Shown here in pieces: positions 6,791 to 9,599 of a stretch of DNA of 9,599 nucleotides. The number at the start of each line of letters is the position of its first letter. Position 1 is the stretch's first letter. Origin of the DNA: JBLRWS01 sp047921075 (GTDB taxonomy: Bacteria > Bacteroidota > Rhodothermia > Balneolales > Balneolaceae); assembly GCA_047921075.1 (NCBI GenBank), contig JBLRWS010000084.1, forward strand, positions 1 through 9,599, given 5' to 3'. Both the position numbers and the translations under genes were made by a program. The notes under the pieces were generated by a model that was given only the letters and a program-made list of their open reading frames with translations, searched no databases and was not told the DNA's origin.

Positions 6791-7042
6791 TTAGAGGTTG
6801 TTAACGTGCTTGGTGAGCTTCGCCTTTTTTCGTGCCGCGTTGTTTGGGTGGATGAGGCCTTTCACAGAAGAACGGTCGATATAACTAACAGCATCCTTCA
6901 AGAGTTTTTCGGCCTCTTTCTTGTCGGTCGATTCCATCACACTTTTGATAAGTGTGCGTAGTTTAGACCGTTTGTGTCGGTTGGCAGCGTTTCGTTTCTT
7001 GCTCTGCCGAAGTCGTTTAATGGCTGATTTATGTTGTGGCAT
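6791..7042 (-). CDS. rpsT: 30S ribosomal protein S20 (bS20)
   Basis: This 83-residue, strongly basic protein starts MPQHKSAIKRLRQSKKRNAA, the hallmark of bS20, and keeps the C-terminal KGLIHPNNAARKKAKL block. bS20 is an early-binding protein that contacts 16S rRNA at the base of the body, helix 44 and the 5' domain, during 30S assembly. Length is normal for the family (about 83-88). There is no Shine-Dalgarno sequence; the leader is A/T-rich. Its stop codon TAA is immediately followed by the gpmI ATG without a spacer base. In E. coli S20 represses its own translation; nothing in this leader proves the same here. It is divergent from cmk. Confidence 0.98.
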   Translation of the reverse strand: MPQHKSAIKRLRQSKKRNAANRHKRSKLRTLIKSVMESTDKKEAEKLLKDAVSYIDRSSVKGLIHPNNAARKKAKLTKHVNNL

Positions 7043-7090
7043 AGATAAAAGTGTATTTCAGTTCAATGCTGGGTACTTTTCAATAGCTTC

Positions 7091-7122
7091 TAAAATTAAA
7101 GCTTCTGAATTTAAGTTCCAAG
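7091..7122 (-). promoter_or_regulatory. rpsT: Candidate promoter of rpsT-gpmI
   Basis: On the minus strand CTTG (7122-7119) is followed after 20 bases by TAATTTTA (7098-7091), which fits TAnnTTTG except the last base. It gives a leader of about 40 bases before the rpsT ATG. The spacing equals that of the candidate promoters of clpC and tRNA-Pro, which strengthens the reading. Confidence 0.45.
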
Positions 7123-7127
7123 AAGTG

Positions 7128-7159
7128 ATTGAATCTTACCGCTAAAAAAACTATTATTA
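7128..7159 (+). promoter_or_regulatory. Weak candidate promoter for cmk-rpsA
   Basis: ATTG (7128-7131) is followed after 20 bases by TATTATTA (7152-7159). The second box fits TAnnTTTG at only four of six fixed positions. Transcription would start about 5 bases before the cmk ATG at 7171, giving a nearly leaderless mRNA. The same TTG would be the start codon of a longer cmk reading, so the two interpretations exclude each other. Confidence 0.25.
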
Positions 7160-7170
7160 CCAGTCTTGAT

Positions 7171-7824
7171 ATGATTATTGTGATAGATGGTCCGGCCGGG
7201 TCCGGGAAAAGTTCAACAGCGAAAGCGTTAGCCGAGAAACTGGGTCTTAGGATTCTGGATTCCGGTGCTCTTTACCGCGCACTAACCGTTGCCTGGCTGA
7301 AGGCCGATCAGGATAATCACTTCTTTGAAAATCTGTCCGATCAGTCGATGCGTGCCAAAGCCGATACCGAAACGTTTCGTGTGTTTTGGAACGAGGAAGA
7401 GCTAACCGGTTATATACGGTCGCCCGAAATCAGCGGCCATGTAAGCCAGGTTGCCGCACACCCTGCCGCACGGCAGTTTGTAAATGCAACCATGCGCGAA
7501 CTGGTGAAAAACGGAACGTTTATTGCCGACGGACGCGATCTTGGAACGGCTGTTTTTCCCGATGCCGAAGTGAAATTTTTCATGAAAGCATCGCTTGAAG
7601 AACGTGCCAAACGACGGTATCGCGAACTTCATGAGCAAGGCGAACAGGTAACGCTAAGCGAGGTGCAAAACAACCTTGAACAGCGCGACCATACCGACAG
7701 TAACCGCCAGGCCGATCCGCTTCGTCAGGCCGACGACGCCATCGTTATTGATACGACAGAACTCTCTTTTGATGAACAGGTTGCCACCATGAGCGCCATC
7801 ATCAAAAAAGCCCTTAACAACTAA
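7171..7824 (+). CDS. cmk: Cytidylate (CMP) kinase
   Basis: This enzyme phosphorylates CMP and dCMP with ATP to the diphosphates, supplying CTP and dCTP and recycling CMP from RNA turnover. The P-loop GPAGSGKS is at residues 7-14. The CMP-binding signature DSGALYR (30-36; usually DTGAMYR) follows, then RSPEISGHVSQVAAHPAAR (83-101), DGRDLGT (120-126) and the lid region RRYREL (148-153) with RDHTDSNRQADPL (172-184). I chose ATG 7171 (217 residues), because the family starts almost directly at the first beta-strand (MIIVIDGPAG). An in-frame TTG at 7129 would add 14 residues with no family support. No Shine-Dalgarno sequence is present. rpsA lies 64 bp downstream on the same strand, an arrangement also known from E. 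coli and other bacteria, and probably an operon. Confidence 0.97.
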   Translation: MIIVIDGPAGSGKSSTAKALAEKLGLRILDSGALYRALTVAWLKADQDNHFFENLSDQSMRAKADTETFRVFWNEEELTGYIRSPEISGHVSQVAAHPAARQFVNATMRELVKNGTFIADGRDLGTAVFPDAEVKFFMKASLEERAKRRYRELHEQGEQVTLSEVQNNLEQRDHTDSNRQADPLRQADDAIVIDTTELSFDEQVATMSAIIKKALNN

Positions 7825-7840
7825 ACATAAACTCTAATCC

Positions 7841-7874
7841 CGTTTCGCAGTTTGCGGGGCGCGGCGTTATTTTT
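7841..7874 (+). promoter_or_regulatory. Hairpin and T-rich tract in the cmk-rpsA spacer
   Basis: Bases 7841-7849 and 7853-7861 can form a 9-bp stem with three G-T pairs around a 3-base loop. Five bases later comes TTATTTTT (7867-7874). It resembles a weak intrinsic terminator or attenuator within the operon and lies just before the rpsA start. It might reduce or tune rpsA transcription or translation; this is inference from structure only. Confidence 0.3.
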
Positions 7875-7877
7875 AAC

Positions 7878-7881
7878 AGGA
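7878..7881 (+). promoter_or_regulatory. rpsA: Possible Shine-Dalgarno sequence of rpsA
   Basis: AGGA lies 7 bases before the rpsA ATG, a proper distance for base pairing with the 3' end of 16S rRNA. Most neighbouring genes (glycosyltransferase, secreted protein, rpsT, gpmI, cmk) show no such motif. The match is short and may be chance. Confidence 0.35.
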
Positions 7882-7888
7882 ACCATAA

Positions 7889-9599
7889 ATGTCAGACAAA
7901 GAAAAAAACCTACCAACCGAAGAAGAACGCGACGAAACAACCGTTGCCGAAGAAGTGGTAGAAGAAACCACAGAACCGACCGTTGAAGAATCAACCAACG
8001 GCGATGAGACAGAGAGTGAAGAGACACCGGCTGCACTGCCAACCTATACCGGCGAAGTAGAGGGCGAAACCTACACCTTCGAACAGCTCCATGCCGCCTC
8101 TGAAGATTATACCGACGAAGAATTCCATCAGCTCGAGGGGATGTATGAAAACACCCTGAGCGAAATTGAAGAAAAAGAAATTGTGACCGGCCTTGTGGTA
8201 TCGGTCGATGAAAAATATGTAATTGTTGACATCGGTTTTAAATCGGAAGGCATTGTGCCGGTCAACGAATTTTCGAACAAGGTACTCGAAAACCTGAAGC
8301 CCGGCGATGAGGTTGAAGTGTTTCTCGATCGTGTGGAAGATCGCGAAGGCCAGCTGATTCTGTCGCGTCGTAAAGCCGATATACTCAAAGCGTGGGAGAA
8401 TCTCGAAAATGCTTATGAAACAGGTGAAGTGATTGAGGGATACATTCAGCGCCGTATTAAAGGCGGTATGGTTGTGGATGTGTTTGGAATTGATGCCTTC
8501 TTGCCGGGATCGCAAATTGATGTGCGTCCCGTACGTGATTTTGACGCCTACGTGGGTAAAACCATGGAATTTCAGGTTGTGAAACTGAACATGCAGGCCG
8601 AAAACGTTGTGGTTTCTCACCGTGCACTGATCGAATCGGATCTGGAAGAGCAGCGCGAAGAGATTCTGGAAACCATCGAGCCGGGGCTGGTACTGGAAGG
8701 TATCGTGAAGAACATTACCGACTTTGGTGTGTTTATCGATCTTGGCGGCGTAGACGGACTGCTGCACATTACCGACCTGTCGTGGGGCCGTGTCGATCAT
8801 CCGGAAGAGATTGTAAAACTCGACCAGAAGATGAACGTAGCCGTAATCGATTTCGACGAAAAATCGAAGCGTGTATCGCTTGGCCTGAAGCAATTGCAGC
8901 CTGACCCATGGGAAAGTATCAACAAAAAATATCCCGACAACACCCGTGTGCAAGGCCGTGTGGTTTCCATTGCCGACTACGGAGCTTTCATCGAGCTCGA
9001 GAAAGGTGTTGAAGGCCTGATTCACATCAGCGAAATGTCATGGACCCAACACATCAAGCATCCGTCTCAGCTGGTACAGAAAGACGACATCATTGAATGT
9101 GTGGTGCTGAACATCAACGAGGAAGAGAAGAAAATCTCTCTTGGTGTGAAGCAGCTTGAAAAAGATCCATGGAAAGATCTGCTGGAGCGCTACCCGGTTG
9201 GATCCAAGCACAAAGGAGAAGTTCGTAACCTTACCAACTTCGGCGTGTTTGTGGAGCTGGAGCCCGGCATTGACGGCTTGGTTCACGTATCTGACCTGAG
9301 CTGGACCGAGAAAATTGACCACCCCAATGAGGCGGTTGACAAAGGGCAGGAGATGGAAGTTGTGATTCTTGCCGTGGACTTTGATAACCGGCGCATTACG
9401 CTCGGCCACAAACAAGTGGAAGAGAATCCGTGGGAAAAATATGCCGAAGAGTACGGCCCCGGATCCAAAGTAGAAGGCAAAATCAGCAAAATTACCGATA
9501 AAGGTCTTTTTGTGGAATTGCCGCTCGGAGCCGAAGCCTTTCTCCCTAAAAACAAGCTGGAAGCCGAAAGTGATGATCTCGAAACCGATTTCAACACCG
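7889..9599 (+). CDS. rpsA: 30S ribosomal protein S1 (bS1), 3' end cut by window
   Basis: The frame is open from ATG 7889 to the window end, giving 570 residues and one extra base; the C-terminus lies outside. S1 binds mRNA at the 30S platform and helps start translation. Residues 1-95 are a strongly acidic, Glu/Thr-rich extension (MSDKEKNLPTEEERDETT...). S1/OB-fold repeats follow at about 97-166, 179-248, 266-337, 352-423 and 438-509, with a sixth from 525 into the edge. Repeats 3-5 are canonical, with FGVFIDL/YGAFIEL/FGVFVEL and GLLHITDLSW/GLIHISEMSW/GLVHVSDLSW. Repeats 1 and 2 are divergent, as expected for the ribosome-docking half. Repeat 6 also diverges (KGLFVEL, AEAFLPKNKL). The start is supported by AGGA upstream and the lack of a better Met before the acidic region. 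Likely cotranscribed with cmk. Confidence 0.97.
   Translation, partial: MSDKEKNLPTEEERDETTVAEEVVEETTEPTVEESTNGDETESEETPAALPTYTGEVEGETYTFEQLHAASEDYTDEEFHQLEGMYENTLSEIEEKEIVTGLVVSVDEKYVIVDIGFKSEGIVPVNEFSNKVLENLKPGDEVEVFLDRVEDREGQLILSRRKADILKAWENLENAYETGEVIEGYIQRRIKGGMVVDVFGIDAFLPGSQIDVRPVRDFDAYVGKTMEFQVVKLNMQAENVVVSHRALIESDLEEQREEILETIEPGLVLEGIVKNITDFGVFIDLGGVDGLLHITDLSWGRVDHPEEIVKLDQKMNVAVIDFDEKSKRVSLGLKQLQPDPWESINKKYPDNTRVQGRVVSIADYGAFIELEKGVEGLIHISEMSWTQHIKHPSQLVQKDDIIECVVLNINEEEKKISLGVKQLEKDPWKDLLERYPVGSKHKGEVRNLTNFGVFVELEPGIDGLVHVSDLSWTEKIDHPNEAVDKGQEMEVVILAVDFDNRRITLGHKQVEENPWEKYAEEYGPGSKVEGKISKITDKGLFVELPLGAEAFLPKNKLEAESDDLETDFNT

Noticed and set aside
5780..6961. A 393-residue open frame on the plus strand opposite gpmI and rpsT
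   Set aside because: It is antisense to two intact, well-recognised genes, runs across their junction and has no recognisable domain.
7129..7170. Upstream TTG start for cmk adding 14 residues
   Set aside because: CMP kinases begin almost directly at the first beta-strand; ATG 7171 fits this, and the added residues resemble nothing in the family.
7991..9025. A 344-residue open frame on the minus strand opposite rpsA
   Set aside because: It lies entirely antisense to the clear S1 coding frame, is rich in Phe and His in the way reverse complements of Glu/Lys-rich genes are, and shows no family motif.
1..9599. CRISPR arrays, insertion sequences, toxin-antitoxin or defence genes
   Set aside because: No repeat-spacer pattern, transposase, terminal inverted repeats with a gene, or small gene pair of that kind was seen; apart from the tRNA-linked repeat the window is core-genome content.

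Overview
The window reads as an ordinary chromosomal core segment of a bacterium in the Bacteroidota/Rhodothermota/Balneolota group. I lean towards a Balneolaceae-like organism, but this is inference from gene content and style and not a database result. The support is: (i) most genes lack a Shine-Dalgarno sequence; (ii) upstream regions carry TTG/TTTG-N20-TAnnTT(T)G-like promoters, the architecture of the Bacteroidota primary sigma factor; (iii) there is a ClpC-type unfoldase with an IGF loop; (iv) ribosomal protein S1 has a long acidic N-terminal extension and is encoded after cmk; (v) an exported protein is predicted to have Gln directly after its signal-peptidase site.

Layout. Bases 1-200 hold an intact minus-strand tRNA-Pro(TGG) gene (126-199) and a second, partial copy of its 3' end plus downstream flank (1-34 repeats 114-147 exactly). 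A 79-bp segment with a hairpin at each boundary separates the two copies. This is the one accessory-looking structure in the window. Bases 279-1247 (minus) encode a membrane-attached family 2 glycosyltransferase. It is divergent from a secreted protein of unknown function at 1315-2436 (plus) that looks like a beta-propeller. That gene converges on clpC (2494-5052, minus), whose intrinsic terminator (2446-2463) lies right beside the secreted protein's stop codon. Next come gpmI (5264-6790, minus) and rpsT (6791-7042, minus), which abut exactly as stop-start TAAATG. Divergent from rpsT, across a roughly 130-bp intergenic region, lie cmk (7171-7824, plus) and rpsA (7889 to beyond the window edge, plus).

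Functionally the right half is housekeeping: S20 with cofactor-independent phosphoglycerate mutase (translation plus glycolysis), and CMP kinase with S1 (pyrimidine nucleotide supply plus mRNA binding by the ribosome). ClpC supplies ATP-dependent protein quality control with ClpP, encoded elsewhere. Its leader carries an inverted repeat with a faint resemblance to the HrcA/CIRCE operator. I found no CRISPR array, transposase, toxin-antitoxin pair, defence island or biosynthetic cluster, and no convincing undescribed system. The most worthwhile follow-ups are the duplicated tRNA 3' end, the zero-gap rpsT-gpmI junction, the clpC leader and the unknown secreted protein.
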